A DNA stretch of 64,000 nt from Caldilineaceae bacterium SB0661_bin_34 (GCA_009841145.1 VXMJ01000073.1:79367-143366); one strand, 5' to 3'; shown: positions 27,482 through 37,560, counted from the first letter of the stretch. A program made the numbers and translations. The notes: generated by a model not told the origin, from the letters alone.

Positions 27482-28942
27482 TCAGCCGTGGACCCAAACC
27501 TCGGTGCCCAGATCGACGAATCGATAGAGCCGTTCCGCCTCTTCTTCCCGCATGTTGACGCAGCCGCGTGACATCGGCTGGCCGAAATTGTTGTGCCAAT
27601 AGGCGCCGTGCATGGCGTAGCCTTGGTGGAAGTACATGTTGAATCTCACGTTGGGCAGGCTGTATCCCGGACCACTCATGGTCTGGCGTTCGTTCATGTG
27701 CCATATGTTGTAGTGGCCAACCGGGGTTGGGTACTGCACAAGGCCGCTGCTGATCTTCACGTGCATGTAAAGATCCTCGTCGTCCCAGGCGGTCAGGGTT
27801 TGGGACGACAGGTCGATCTCGATCCAGCGTTGGCCCATGTAGCCCTTTGCCTGTGCCGGCCGGCGCGGGATCAGCAGCCGCTGGCCGGGCACGATCAGAT
27901 CGCGCGATGCCAGGCCGTTGTAGTCGCTCACCTGAAGCGCGGTGGCCTTGAAGCGTTGGGCGATGTCCGACAGGGTCTCGCCCCGCTTGACGATGTGGAC
28001 AAAGCTGGACGGGATCTGGGGCAGGCCTGCCTGGTCGGGGATCGGATCGACCACGGGCAGGGGCGGCGTCTGGCCCGCGGCCGGCTGCGGTTCCGCAACC
28101 GGCACAATCAGCGGCTCGGACCCGTCGGCCCGCCGCGGCAAGGCCAGGTTTTGTCCCACCCAGATCAAGGACGCGTGGTCCAGGCCGTTGAGCAGCATGA
28201 GGTCCCTGACGGTCACCTTGTACTGGTTCGCAATCGCGTTCAGCGAATCGCCCAGGTTCACCGTGTGGACGACCGAGGAGGATCGGGGCATGGACTGGGA
28301 TGTGCCGACCGCCGGGGCCGTTGGGGGATTTCTGGGCAGCGACAGGGTTTGGCCCACAAACAGGCGTCCAACGTCCTGCAGACGGTTGTGGGTGGCCAGG
28401 GTCTGGACATCCACGCCGTAGGCGCGCGAAATGGAATAGAGCGTGTCCCCCTGCCGGACCTGGTGCGATGTGGCGTTGCGGTCCACCACAATCGGTGCCG
28501 GAGCGGCTGCCGAAGGCGGCGGCCCGGGGGTTGCGGGAACCGGTACCAGGACCGGCTGGCCGACCCACAGCGCGGACGGCGAGTCCATTCCGTTGAAGAA
28601 CAGGATCTTCTCCAGCGGAACGCCATAGAGATCCGCAATGTCGGACAGGGAGTCGCCGACGCGGACCGTGTGGATGCCCAGGGACGGGCTCAGGGCGGTC
28701 TCGGAGGCGGGGACTACCACCCGCTGGCCCACAAAGATGTAGTCGCTGTTGTCGATCCCGTTGTGGGCGGCCAGAATGGAGATGGGGACATCGTAGCGGC
28801 GGGCGATGGACGACAGCGTCTCGCCTCTTTGGACCACGTGGACCCTGTTCAGGGCAGCCGTCGGGGCCGCCGCCACCGCCAGCAGCAGGATGCTTGCACT
28901 CAGCAAGCGGCCCAACTGGCGCAATTTGCACATGACTTCCAT
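27482..28942 (-). CDS. L,D-transpeptidase (YkuD) with five LysM domains
   Basis: The start is taken as the ATG at 28942 with GAGGGAG just upstream (486 residues); in-frame ATGs exist at 29038 and 28933. A signal peptide (LLSASILLLAVAAAPTAA) is followed by five LysM modules, each of about 44 residues with a VxxGDxLxxIAxxY pattern. Pro-rich linkers separate them. Residues ~375-485 form the YkuD domain with catalytic motif HGAYWHNNFGQPMSRGCVNM, containing the nucleophilic Cys and the SRGC signature. It should bind peptidoglycan through LysM and form 3-3 cross-links or attach proteins on the cell wall. The C-terminus is complete. Confidence 0.94.
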   Translation of the reverse strand: MEVMCKLRQLGRLLSASILLLAVAAAPTAALNRVHVVQRGETLSSIARRYDVPISILAAHNGIDNSDYIFVGQRVVVPASETALSPSLGIHTVRVGDSLSDIADLYGVPLEKILFFNGMDSPSALWVGQPVLVPVPATPGPPPSAAAPAPIVVDRNATSHQVRQGDTLYSISRAYGVDVQTLATHNRLQDVGRLFVGQTLSLPRNPPTAPAVGTSQSMPRSSSVVHTVNLGDSLNAIANQYKVTVRDLMLLNGLDHASLIWVGQNLALPRRADGSEPLIVPVAEPQPAAGQTPPLPVVDPIPDQAGLPQIPSSFVHIVKRGETLSDIAQRFKATALQVSDYNGLASRDLIVPGQRLLIPRRPAQAKGYMGQRWIEIDLSSQTLTAWDDEDLYMHVKISSGLVQYPTPVGHYNIWHMNERQTMSGPGYSLPNVRFNMYFHQGYAMHGAYWHNNFGQPMSRGCVNMREEEAERLYRFVDLGTEVWVHG

Positions 28943-29081
28943 GATCTCCCTCGCGACCTGATCAACAGGTTCCGAGTGCCAATCGCAGGGGAGTGAAGCG
29001 CAGGATAACAACGACGGTGCCTTGGCACCGGACGGCAACAGAACCTACCAGGATGAATTCATGATTCAAATGATATACCAA

Positions 29082-29480
29082 TTAGACCGTTCTTGTCGGC
29101 AACTCGGATTCCTGAGCAGATACCCGTTGTTCCAGTCGGCGCGGGAGCGACATATTGTGGGCGGCATGGCCGGTGCGGATGCGGATCTCGTCCTCTCGGA
29201 AGGCCATGTCCAGGACCCGGGGGAGCGAATTTCCGCTGGCCTGGCGGCTGTGCACGATCTGCAGCAGGGCCCGCGCCTCCGCCGACCTGCTGGCGATGCG
29301 GTAATGGGCCCGGATCCCCCTGCCTGCGCTGTGATCCCGACCTGCCCTTCCGGTCCACCGAACAGTCCGAGGCTCGTCCGGCCGCGGCCCGGGATGTGGG
29401 CAAGGGCACGCTGCGGAGTAGTCTCGCCCGCCACCAATCCCCTGCCGAGCCCGTTGGTGGTGCTCCACGGGTCGGGGGAT
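29082..29480 (-). pseudogene. Decayed ISAs1-family transposase, C-terminal part
   Basis: On the minus strand, the frame ending near 29082 reads LPRVLDMAFREDEIRIRTGHAAHN (split here: LPRVLDMAFREDE, IRIRTGHAAHN). This matches the conserved C-terminal block of ISAs1/IS4-like transposases (HWxLDVxFREDxxRxRxGxAxxN). Upstream, segments resembling the preceding part (LAHIPGRGRTSLG, then RAHYRIASRSAEARALLQ) lie in different frames, showing at least one frameshift. The N-terminal two thirds are absent. No terminal inverted repeats were found. Confidence 0.65.
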
Positions 29481-29489
29481 GTACATTCC

Positions 29490-29780
29490 CGGATGCTGTT
29501 GACGGACACACCGCCCGAGTGGATGGACGCGACCCTCTATGCCTGCCGGGACTGGATTGAACAGAACTTCCGCGGTCCGGCGCGCCGGCTGGCCGTGGCA
29601 GCGCACGCGTTCGCACCAGCCCGGTGCGGTCAGGGTGGCACTGGCTGGTGATGGCCTTGGCGGCCTTGCTGGCGGTCGCCTACGGTACGCGCTGGGAGGA
29701 AGCCGCCACCCTGGGCCGGACCTCCGCGCAGTTCCGCACGCCCCAGGCGACCGTTCCGCCCCTGCCGGTTCCCGGCGCCT
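29490..29780 (+). pseudogene. Decayed DDE (IS4-like) transposase fragment, frameshifted
   Basis: Three plus-strand frames read in succession give a plausible transposase tail: LYACRDWIEQNFRGPARR (from about 29537), then AGWPWQRTRSHQPGAVR (from about 29587), then WHWLVMALAALLAVAYGTRWEEA (in two parts, WHWLVMALAALLAVA and YGTRWEEA, 29635-29705). It resembles the WIEQxFxxxKxxGWxWQRTR ... HWLxxAVATL block near the end of certain IS4-superfamily transposases. At least two frameshifts separate the parts. It lies beside, and opposite to, the ISAs1 relic. Confidence 0.55.
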
Positions 29781-30260
29781 CAGCTAACCTTTCAAAGGTC
29801 CCGATCCCGGTCGTGGGACCCGCGCACATTCTGGCCGTCGATGGGCACGAACTAACCGTCAGTTCGCGCCAAGGTGTCCTGCACCCGTCCCGACAACCTT
29901 CTCTGAACCGGGCCGCATCCAGCCGCGCGCAGACCCGCCCCCGCGTGTCGTGCGAAGGGATTCCGTGGGGCAGTCCGGGAAGGTGTGCAACTAGGTCTCG
30001 TTGAGCTGCCCCACGCGGGCGATCGCGACGAAACTGTTCGCACGGCAGACAACCCTGGCGCGGACAGCACCCGGATACCCGTCAGGTTGTGTAGCTGGAT
30101 TTGGTCCCCCCGCGGATCCCCGGGGTGTCGACTGGGGAAGAAGGCATCCGGCCGTCCATGAGGCGTTCTCCGCAGGCTGGATCCGGAACCTGCCCATGGT
30201 AGACACGCGTCAACTCATCCGGGGTCCCAATTTGGATGCAATTGCCCCGGTACGGCTGGT
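29781..30260. other. Intergenic remnant region
   Basis: These 480 bases follow the two transposase relics. Short frames on both strands look disrupted, and none is recognisable. It probably continues the degraded mobile-element zone up to the glnB terminator-like hairpin. Confidence 0.4.
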
Positions 30261-30295
30261 CAGGGCGGCGGCCCGATTGTCGGGCCGCCGCCCTG
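30261..30295 (-). terminator. Strong hairpin directly after glnB
   Basis: Arms 30261-30275 and 30281-30295 pair perfectly over 15 bases around the loop ATTGT. The hairpin starts 4 bases after the glnB stop codon. No T-run follows on the minus strand, so it may act as a termination or mRNA-stabilising structure. Confidence 0.6.
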
Positions 30296-30298
30296 GGT

Positions 30299-30640
30299 TC
30301 AGATGGCCTGTTCGTTTTCCTCGGCGGTGCGGATGCGCACGGACCGTTCGGTGGGCAGGACGAAAATCTTGCCGTCCCCGACTTGGCCGGTGCGAGCCGA
30401 CTCCATAATGGCGTCCACGGCGGTATCGGTGTCCTCGGACCGTACAAAGATCTCGATCTTGACCCGCTGCAGCATGTCCGAGGCGACGCCCCTGCCGGCG
30501 CGCCCGCTGTGCACCATGGTCCGCTGCTGGCCGCGCCCGGTCACCTGCGATACGGTCAGGCCCTTGATCCCGGCGTCGGACAATGCGTCCTTGACGGCGA
30601 TCAGCTTTTCCGGCCGGATGATGGCTTCGATTTTGTTCAT
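30299..30640 (-). CDS. glnB: Nitrogen regulatory protein P-II family
   Basis: The product has 113 residues. The start MNKIEAIIRPEKL, the TVSQVTGRGQQ segment entering the T-loop, VKIEIFV, and GKIFVLPTERSVRIRTAE (C-loop) are standard P-II features. The T-loop reads RTMVHSGRAGRGVASDM and lacks the Tyr51 that is uridylylated in enterobacterial GlnB/GlnK. Control by uridylylation therefore seems excluded; ligand binding (ATP/ADP, 2-oxoglutarate) can remain. amtB lies 68 bases upstream on the same strand, the usual pairing in which the P-II protein plugs the ammonium channel. Confidence 0.92.
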   Translation of the reverse strand: MNKIEAIIRPEKLIAVKDALSDAGIKGLTVSQVTGRGQQRTMVHSGRAGRGVASDMLQRVKIEIFVRSEDTDTAVDAIMESARTGQVGDGKIFVLPTERSVRIRTAEENEQAI

Positions 30641-30708
30641 GCGGTTCCCCGTTGGTTGGATGGCGTCAGCCGGGAATTGTCCGGGTATCCCGAATCATTA
30701 CACAGCCA

Positions 30709-31926
30709 TTACACAGCACCGCCTTCCTGTTCACCATGCTGCGACGCATCGAGACCGATGGCCTCGTCTGCTTCCGACACGCGCACCTTCATAACCACGT
30801 CGACGAGCTTGAACAGAATCCAGGTCACGATGAAAGCATAGGCCCAGGTCGCGACGGTGGCAATGAGCTGGCTTACGAACTGGCCGCCGTTCCCGGTGAA
30901 GACGCCGCCGTCCGTCCCCAAGGTGGTCGAGGCGAACAGGCCCACGGCCAGAGCGCCCCAGGTACCGGACATGCCGTGGATGCCCCAGACATCCAGCGAA
31001 TCGTCCAGCTGTCGTCGGATGCGGAATTCGATGGCGGCATAGGAGACGATGGCGGCGACGATGCCGATCAGGAGCGCCGGCATGGGTTCCACAAAGCCGG
31101 CACCGGGGGTGATGGCTACCAGGCCGGCCACAGCGCCCGAGGCCGCGCCGATGGCCGAGGGCTTGCCCAAGGGTTTGCCGCCGAACAGCCAGGTGATCAG
31201 CATCCAGGTCAGGGCACCGGCGGCTGCGGCCGTGTTGGTGGTAACAAAGGCGTTGACGGCGATTCCGTCGGCCGCGAGGGCGCTGCCGCCGTTGAAGCCG
31301 AACCAGCCGAACCAGAGCATGCCGGTGCCCAGCAGGACCAGCATGATGCTGTGGGGTTCCATCGGCTCCCGGGGGAAGCCCATGCGGCGGCCGATGACCA
31401 GGGCCGCGGCCAGCGCACCCACGCCGGAGGTCATGTGCACCACGTTGCCGCCGGCGAAGTCAAGAGCGCCCAAGGTACCCAGCCAGCCACCGCCCCAGAC
31501 CCAGTGGGCTACGGGGGAGTAGACGAGCGAGGACCAGAGCACCACGAAGACGAGGAAGGCGCTGAACTTGATGCGTTCCGCGAAGGCGCCTGCCAGCAGG
31601 GCCGGCGTGATGGCGGCGAACATGCCCTGGAACAGCATGAAGAGCATCGGCGACAGGCCGCCGTCCGCGTCTTCGAGGGCCACTCCTTGCAGGGCGAAGT
31701 GGTTGAAGCCGCCGATGAAGCCGCCGATGCTTTCGCCGAAGGCGAGCGTGTAGCCCCACAGGACCCAGACCACCCCCACGACCCCCATGCAGATGAAGCA
31801 CTGCATGACCGTGGACAAGGCGCTCTTGGCGCGCACCAGGCCGGCATAGAAAAGACCCAGGCCTGGGATCATGAGCATGACCATGGCCGTGGAAATCAGG
31901 ACGAAAGTAGTGTTCGCGCCATCCAT
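30709..31926 (-). CDS. amtB: Ammonium transporter Amt family
   Basis: The product has 405 residues from the ATG at 31926. The longer frame to 32115 only reads through the tRNA gene. About eleven TM helices are visible. Family motifs are FYAGLVRAKSALSTVMQCF, the first pore His in NVVHMTSGVGAL (near 168), FGWFGFNGGSAL, and the second pore His in IHGMSGTWGALA (near 318). It conducts ammonium across the cytoplasmic membrane. glnB follows on the same strand, making a nitrogen-scavenging unit. Direct repeats upstream may be regulatory. Confidence 0.95.
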   Translation of the reverse strand: MDGANTTFVLISTAMVMLMIPGLGLFYAGLVRAKSALSTVMQCFICMGVVGVVWVLWGYTLAFGESIGGFIGGFNHFALQGVALEDADGGLSPMLFMLFQGMFAAITPALLAGAFAERIKFSAFLVFVVLWSSLVYSPVAHWVWGGGWLGTLGALDFAGGNVVHMTSGVGALAAALVIGRRMGFPREPMEPHSIMLVLLGTGMLWFGWFGFNGGSALAADGIAVNAFVTTNTAAAAGALTWMLITWLFGGKPLGKPSAIGAASGAVAGLVAITPGAGFVEPMPALLIGIVAAIVSYAAIEFRIRRQLDDSLDVWGIHGMSGTWGALAVGLFASTTLGTDGGVFTGNGGQFVSQLIATVATWAYAFIVTWILFKLVDVVMKVRVSEADEAIGLDASQHGEQEGGAV

Positions 31927-31983
31927 GATTGGAAGTCCTTCAGCGTGTGATGCGGGTCCCCAAAAGCAGGTCCGCCCATCTGA

Positions 31984-32009
31984 AATTGTGCAACATAGCC
32001 AATTGTGCA
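31984..32009. promoter_or_regulatory. Direct repeat upstream of amtB
   Basis: AATTGTGCA occurs at 31984-31992 and 32001-32009, 17 bases apart, in the 160-base gap between the tRNA and amtB. The spacing of about 1.6 helical turns and the location about 60-85 bases before the start suit an activator or repressor site. No known nitrogen-regulator consensus is matched. Confidence 0.35.
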
Positions 32010-32088
32010 CCAAAACCGGCGCGATCTCAACCAACCAAGTGCCGCGAAAGGGCTTTGGATTGCGGCAGTTTGTATGTTTTGCTGTAGG

Positions 32089-32172
32089 TAGGAAGGGTGG
32101 GATTCGAACCCACACGAGGAGTTACCTCAGCGGATTTTAAGTCCGCCGCGTCTGCCGTTTCGCCACCTTCCC
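32089..32172 (-). tRNA. tRNA-Leu (anticodon UAA)
   Basis: The 84-base gene folds as a class II tRNA. The acceptor stem is GGGAAGG with CCTTCCT (G-U at pair 1). The anticodon stem GCGGA/TCCGC encloses loop CTTAAAA, giving anticodon TAA. A long variable arm follows, then the T arm GTGGG-TTCGAAT-CCCAC. CCA is not encoded. It reads UUA, a rare codon at this GC content. Confidence 0.95.
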
Positions 32173-32230
32173 GTTCCGGTGATTCTAGGAATCGGGGCCT
32201 TGTGGAGTCAAACGGACCGTTGGACCCGCT

Positions 32231-33397
32231 TCAGCGCCAGTAGTCTTCCACGTTTGCCAGGTGTTCCGCGTAGGTCTCGGCGAACCGGTGGTGGCCGGGG
32301 CGATCCCGATCGGCCACGAAAAAGAGGAAGTTGTGGCTTTCGGGCTGCAGGCTGGCGGCCAGGGACCGCCAACCGGGATTGGCAATGGGGGCCGGAGGCA
32401 GGCCTGCAAAGAGGTAGGTATTGAACGGGCTTTCGTGTTTGAGGTCCGCACGCGTCAGGACGCGGCCCCACCAGGTTTCCCCGGGAGCGGGAGGTCCCAG
32501 CCCGTAGAGGACGGTCGCGTCCATTTCCAGTGGCATGTCGCTGACCAGCCGGTTGTGGATCACGCCGGCAATCGTGGCGAGTTCCACATGGCTGGCCGCT
32601 TCCCTTTCCACGATGCTGGCCAGGGTTACCAGTTCCAGGAGGGACAGTGCGGTTGCCTGTTCGGACCGGGCCTTTTCCCATTCCGACACGACCACACTGT
32701 CAAACCGGGACAACTGCAGCCGGATCAGGTCCTCGGCCGCCTCGTCCGTGTCGGGTATGTGGTAGGTGTCCGGAAACAGGTAGCCCTCCAGGGAATCGGT
32801 TTCGGGTGTGGCCGGCAGGAATGGGAACAGGCGACGCCAGGTCTCCAAGGCAGCCGCGGAACCAGTCAGGCGCAGGTAGTCCGCGCCAGTGCCCGGCCGC
32901 AGTGTTTCCAGCAGTTCCGCCGTTTGTTCGCGGCGCACGCCTTCGCGCACGATCACGACGAGGCCCGGCAGTTGGCCACTCTGCAGCCTTGCGGCCAGCT
33001 GTGGGATGGTCATGCACGGGCAGAGCAGGTACTCGCCGGCCTGCAGGGACGTATCGAGCCCGTGTGCGTCCACCCAGGCCATGAACAGCCGGGCGTCGTT
33101 GATCAGGCCGGCTGCGACCAAGTCATCGGCAATGATGCCGGCATGGCTGCCCGGGCGGACGGTGAACGGTTGCCAGGATTGGACCGCGGTTGCCGGCGTG
33201 TTGAGTTCCAGGTTGTGGTCGTTCAGGTACCGCTCCGACGTCATGCGGCCGCAACCCGCCAGACATACTGCCAGGTACAACACCGTCCACGCTGACAGGG
33301 CTGTGCCGATGCGGATTCGGCACACCGCGGCCCACACCGGGGCGCGTCCGGCAACGGGTTTGGCGGCTTTAGCCTTGAAACGCCGGCTCCAGTTCAT
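32231..33397 (-). CDS. mltG: Endolytic murein transglycosylase MltG (YceG-like)
   Basis: The product has about 388 residues from the ATG at 33397; other starts up to 33415 or further inside are possible because the 5' end overlaps the epimerase gene. An N-terminal hydrophobic segment ends in AVCLAGC, which could be a TM anchor or a lipobox. The LysM-like subdomain comes first (PFTVRPGSHAGIIADDL), then the YceG core: EGYLFPDTYHIP, catalytic Glu in LASIVEREA, and FNTYLFAGLPPAPIANPG. MltG cuts nascent glycan strands and sets their length at the outer face of the membrane. Confidence 0.93.
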   Translation of the reverse strand: MNWSRRFKAKAAKPVAGRAPVWAAVCRIRIGTALSAWTVLYLAVCLAGCGRMTSERYLNDHNLELNTPATAVQSWQPFTVRPGSHAGIIADDLVAAGLINDARLFMAWVDAHGLDTSLQAGEYLLCPCMTIPQLAARLQSGQLPGLVVIVREGVRREQTAELLETLRPGTGADYLRLTGSAAALETWRRLFPFLPATPETDSLEGYLFPDTYHIPDTDEAAEDLIRLQLSRFDSVVVSEWEKARSEQATALSLLELVTLASIVEREAASHVELATIAGVIHNRLVSDMPLEMDATVLYGLGPPAPGETWWGRVLTRADLKHESPFNTYLFAGLPPAPIANPGWRSLAASLQPESHNFLFFVADRDRPGHHRFAETYAEHLANVEDYWR

Positions 33398-34301
33398 GGA
33401 ATCGCTGCAGCCCATCCCTGAGCGAGACCCGAGGCTTGAAGTCCAGCACGCGGCGTGCCTTGGACATGTCTGCCACCAGCCGGCTCACACCGGCGGCGGT
33501 GTCCTGGTTGTGGAGGACGTGAGGCTTGCGGCCAACGGTTTTGCCAATCAGGCCCACCAGTTCGTTAATGGTGGTTTCGCAGCCGCTGCCGATGTTCAGG
33601 ACATGCCCGTGAATCCCCGGCTTTTCCGCGGCTAGGACCAAGGCGCGCACCACATCGTCGATGTAGATGAAATCGCGGGTTTGGTGGCCGTCGCCGAAGA
33701 TGACGACCGAACGGCGGTTGAGGGTGTCGTGCATGAACCGGGGGATGACCGGGGCGTGGGCATGGGGTACGGGCTGCCAGGGACCGTAGGTGTTGAAGAT
33801 GCGCAGCGCGACGGCTTCGAAGCCGTTGAGTCCGGCAATGCTGAACAGGTAGTTCTCCGCCGCGACCTTGGAGACCGCGTAGGGCACGCCGGGCTTCAGC
33901 GGTGCATCCTCGGATACGGGTTGTCTGGATTGGGCACCGTAGACGGTGGCGCTGCTGGCCAGGATTACACGGCGGACCCCCACATCCCGGCAGGCCTCGA
34001 GCAGGGCTACGGTGCCACCGGTGTTGACCGTGTTGTAGGCCCGGGGATAGTGGACGGATTCCGGCACGTTGGCGAGCGCGGCGAGGTGAAACACGACATC
34101 AACGTTCTTCAGCAACCGCCAGAGGAGAGGCAGGTCGTTGACATCCCCTTCCTGGAGCGGAATGCTCCGGTCCAGGAACTCCGGCTGGCCGTTGCTCAGG
34201 TCGTCAAGCACGCGCACCGGCCATCCCAGGGTGTGCAGACGGTTGGCGAGATGCAAACCGAGGAATCCGGCTCCGCCGGTTACAAGTGCGTGCATGGCCA
34301 C
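33369..34301 (-). CDS. NAD-dependent epimerase/dehydratase, UDP-glucose 4-epimerase-like
   Basis: The product is a 310-residue extended SDR. NAD-binding TGGAGFLG is at residues 8-15, with DDLSNG and a VVFHLAALANV strand. The catalytic triad is in SSATVYG and YAVSK. LRIFNTYGPWQ and GDGHQTRDFIYIDDV are typical of nucleotide-sugar 4-epimerases of the GalE/WbpP group. It makes a nucleotide sugar for surface polysaccharides. The exact sugar cannot be told. Its 3' end overlaps the mltG start region. Confidence 0.88.
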   Translation of the reverse strand: MAMHALVTGGAGFLGLHLANRLHTLGWPVRVLDDLSNGQPEFLDRSIPLQEGDVNDLPLLWRLLKNVDVVFHLAALANVPESVHYPRAYNTVNTGGTVALLEACRDVGVRRVILASSATVYGAQSRQPVSEDAPLKPGVPYAVSKVAAENYLFSIAGLNGFEAVALRIFNTYGPWQPVPHAHAPVIPRFMHDTLNRRSVVIFGDGHQTRDFIYIDDVVRALVLAAEKPGIHGHVLNIGSGCETTINELVGLIGKTVGRKPHVLHNQDTAAGVSRLVADMSKARRVLDFKPRVSLRDGLQRFHELEPAFQG

Positions 34302-34523
34302 GGGTCGCGGGGTATTGATGCAAGTACCGATTTAAGGGATGTGCCTGGCATGGTCGCGGCCTGAATTGGTCGTGATTGTAGGTCAGCTCTTGACATGCGC
34401 CGTGTGTCCGCTGCCTGGGGACCCGGCATTCGCTCCCGCCCGCGGTTGGCTCGCCGCCGATGGTGGCCCGGTGTCTGTCGAGCAATGCCGACTGTAGGCG
34501 GTTGGTCGGAATCGTGTCGGCTA

Positions 34524-35150
34524 CTAGGACTGCCTCGGCTCCGGCTGGGGATCCGTCGGTACCGGCTTGGTCTTCCCGCGCAGGGATCCATCGGCGTTCA
34601 CGTGCCGGTAAATGGTCGGCGCGCTGACCCCGACGATCCGGGCGATCTCGGCGACCGGCAACGAGCCCTGGCGCCTGAGTTTCGCGGCCAGTTCAAGCTT
34701 GTCGCCGGACAGCTTCACCGGTCTTCCGCCCCGGCGTCCCTGTGCCAGGGCCGCGGTGCGTCCGGGTTTCGTGCGTTCATCGACCAGATCCTTCTCGAAT
34801 CGGGCCAACGATGCGAACAGCCGTCGCGCCTGTTTGCCGGAACCGGCCTTCGTCGTGAGGTTGTCGCTGACCGAGAGGAGTGCCACGCCCCTGTCCTTCA
34901 GCAGCCCGACCTGGGCCACGAGGTCCGTCAGCGAACGGGCCAGCCGATCCAGCCGCCAGATGACCAGGGTGTCACCCTTGCCCAGCATGGCCAGGGCTTC
35001 CTGCAGCTGGGGACGTTCCGCGGCGGGGACCGATCCGCGACAGCGGTCCACGAAGATGCGTTTCCGGCGGCATCCCTGCTTTCTGATGGCCTTCACTTGG
35101 CGTGCATGCGTCTGCTCATCGGGTCCCACACGCACATAACCCACTTTCAT
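34524..35150 (-). CDS. Serine recombinase (resolvase/invertase family) lacking the catalytic serine
   Basis: The product has 208 residues and the layout of a short resolvase: catalytic domain residues 1-135 and a helix-turn-helix (LPVAEIARIVGVSAPTIYRHV) at 160-182. Conserved residues include GDTLVIWRLDRLARSL and RLFASLARFEKDLVDERT. The nucleophile motif YxRVS(T)xxQ reads YVRVGPDEQ: the serine is Gly (GGA) and the next residue Pro. It should bind DNA but not cut it, unless another residue substitutes. It lies between two surface-sugar gene groups, with an AT-rich stretch just upstream (35160-35215). Confidence 0.85.
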   Translation of the reverse strand: MKVGYVRVGPDEQTHARQVKAIRKQGCRRKRIFVDRCRGSVPAAERPQLQEALAMLGKGDTLVIWRLDRLARSLTDLVAQVGLLKDRGVALLSVSDNLTTKAGSGKQARRLFASLARFEKDLVDERTKPGRTAALAQGRRGGRPVKLSGDKLELAAKLRRQGSLPVAEIARIVGVSAPTIYRHVNADGSLRGKTKPVPTDPQPEPRQS

Positions 35151-35340
35151 GCAGCGGAGTTTAGCAAAATCCCAACGGTGCCATTTTGATAGACATGATT
35201 ATGAAATTGACTTTCACAAGCCGGGTCCGGGCGGACTACGCCCGAACCTTGGCGACTTTGACCGGTAGACGGGCCCGCTTCACGGTTGGTTCGGCTACGC
35301 TTTGTCTTGACTTGCCCCTTGTTGCCGCCGGTTTCACACG

Positions 35341-36329
35341 ATGAGCCCCACTCCTGCCCACACCACGACCTTGGTGACAGGCCTTTCGGGATTCATCGGG
35401 CGCGAATTGGCTCGGGCATTGCCCGGAGGCGCCCAACACACCCTGTGGGGCATGGCCTGGCGCAGCCCCGTTCCGGAGGGGCTGGGTGTCCGAACCCTGC
35501 GCGGGGACCTTACGGATCCGGAGTGGGTGGATCAGGCCGTGGCCCGCATTCGTCCCGACCGCGTCTTTCATCTGGCGGGACAGAGCCGCGAGAGCCTCAG
35601 TTGGCATGATCCGTGGCGGACCTACCACATCAACCTGCGTTCGCAATTGAACCTGTTGCAGGCCGTGGCCCGGCATGCTCCGGGCAGCCGGGTGCTCCTG
35701 GCTTCGACCAGTGCCGTCTACGGCTTCATGCAAGGGGAATCCATTGCCGAGGATCATCCTGTCCGGCCCGTGTCGCCGTACGGGGTCAGCAAGGCTGCGG
35801 CGGAGATGATGGCCCGGCAGATGTCCCTGGCTGCCGACCTGAACCTGTTGGTGGTGCGTTCCTTCAACGTGATTGGTCCGGGTCAGAGTTCGGACTTTGC
35901 GCTCAGTTCCTTTGCCCGTCAAATCGCGGCCATCGAGGCGGGACGGCGGCCGTCGGTGGTGGAGACCGGTACCCTGGCGGCCAGACGGGACTTCCTGGAT
36001 GTCCGCGACATGGCCTCGGCCCTTTGTCGTGTCATGGACCAGGGCACTTCGGGCGAGGTGTACAACATTGGCAGCGGAGTTGTCGTACAACTGCAGGATG
36101 CATTGGAACGGCTTGTGGCGTTTAGCCGCGCCGCAATCGAGGTCCGGACCGTAGCGCAGCGCCTGCGGCCCAACGATCCGCCGGTCATGCGGGCCAACAT
36201 TGCCAAGCTCCGGTCGCTGGGCGGCTGGCGGCCCGCAGTGCCCCTGGACGCAACGCTGCAGGACATGTTGAACCGCTGGCGTGCCGCCTTGGCCTCCAAT
36301 CCAGATCCAGTCGAGCACAAGGACAAACG

Positions 36330-36333
<4 letters not shown>
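35341..36333 (+). CDS. rmd: GDP-6-deoxy-D-lyxo-4-hexulose (GDP-4-dehydro-6-deoxymannose) reductase
   Basis: The product is a 330-residue extended SDR with TGLSGFIG at the nucleotide site, VFHLAGQSR, and the catalytic SxxYxxxK split over STSAVYG and [19 protein letters not shown] and DVRDMASAL match the Rmd group. It is followed by gmd with a 4-base overlap. Gmd makes GDP-4-keto-6-deoxy-D-mannose and this enzyme would reduce it to GDP-D-rhamnose. GDP-fucose synthase (Fcl) is the alternative, but the sequence looks more Rmd-like. Confidence 0.85.
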
Positions 36334-37304
<971 letters not shown>

Positions 37305-37560
37305 ATGGCAGGCCGCGCGTTTCCGGGGCCATTCGGCGAACCGGGACAAGGCAGTTCAGTTTGATGAACCGTGTCGGTGCCGATCATCGGCCGAGTGGAT
37401 TTCGGTACCGTTCCATGATCGCTCATGATTCGGTCCTCAATGTCGAGGCCACGGCATGATCAGGCTTTTCCGTCAACCGCGGACCGTGCGCATCCCCGCC
37501 CCTCAGGCCGCTCGAACAGGGGTTGTCAACTACTGACGATTTAGTCTAATATAGTTGATC

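Noticed and set aside
29022-29651. 209-residue plus-strand ORF in the degraded region
   Set aside because: Only its final part resembles a transposase fragment and it runs antisense to the ISAs1 relic. The ORF as a whole is a mosaic and not a gene.
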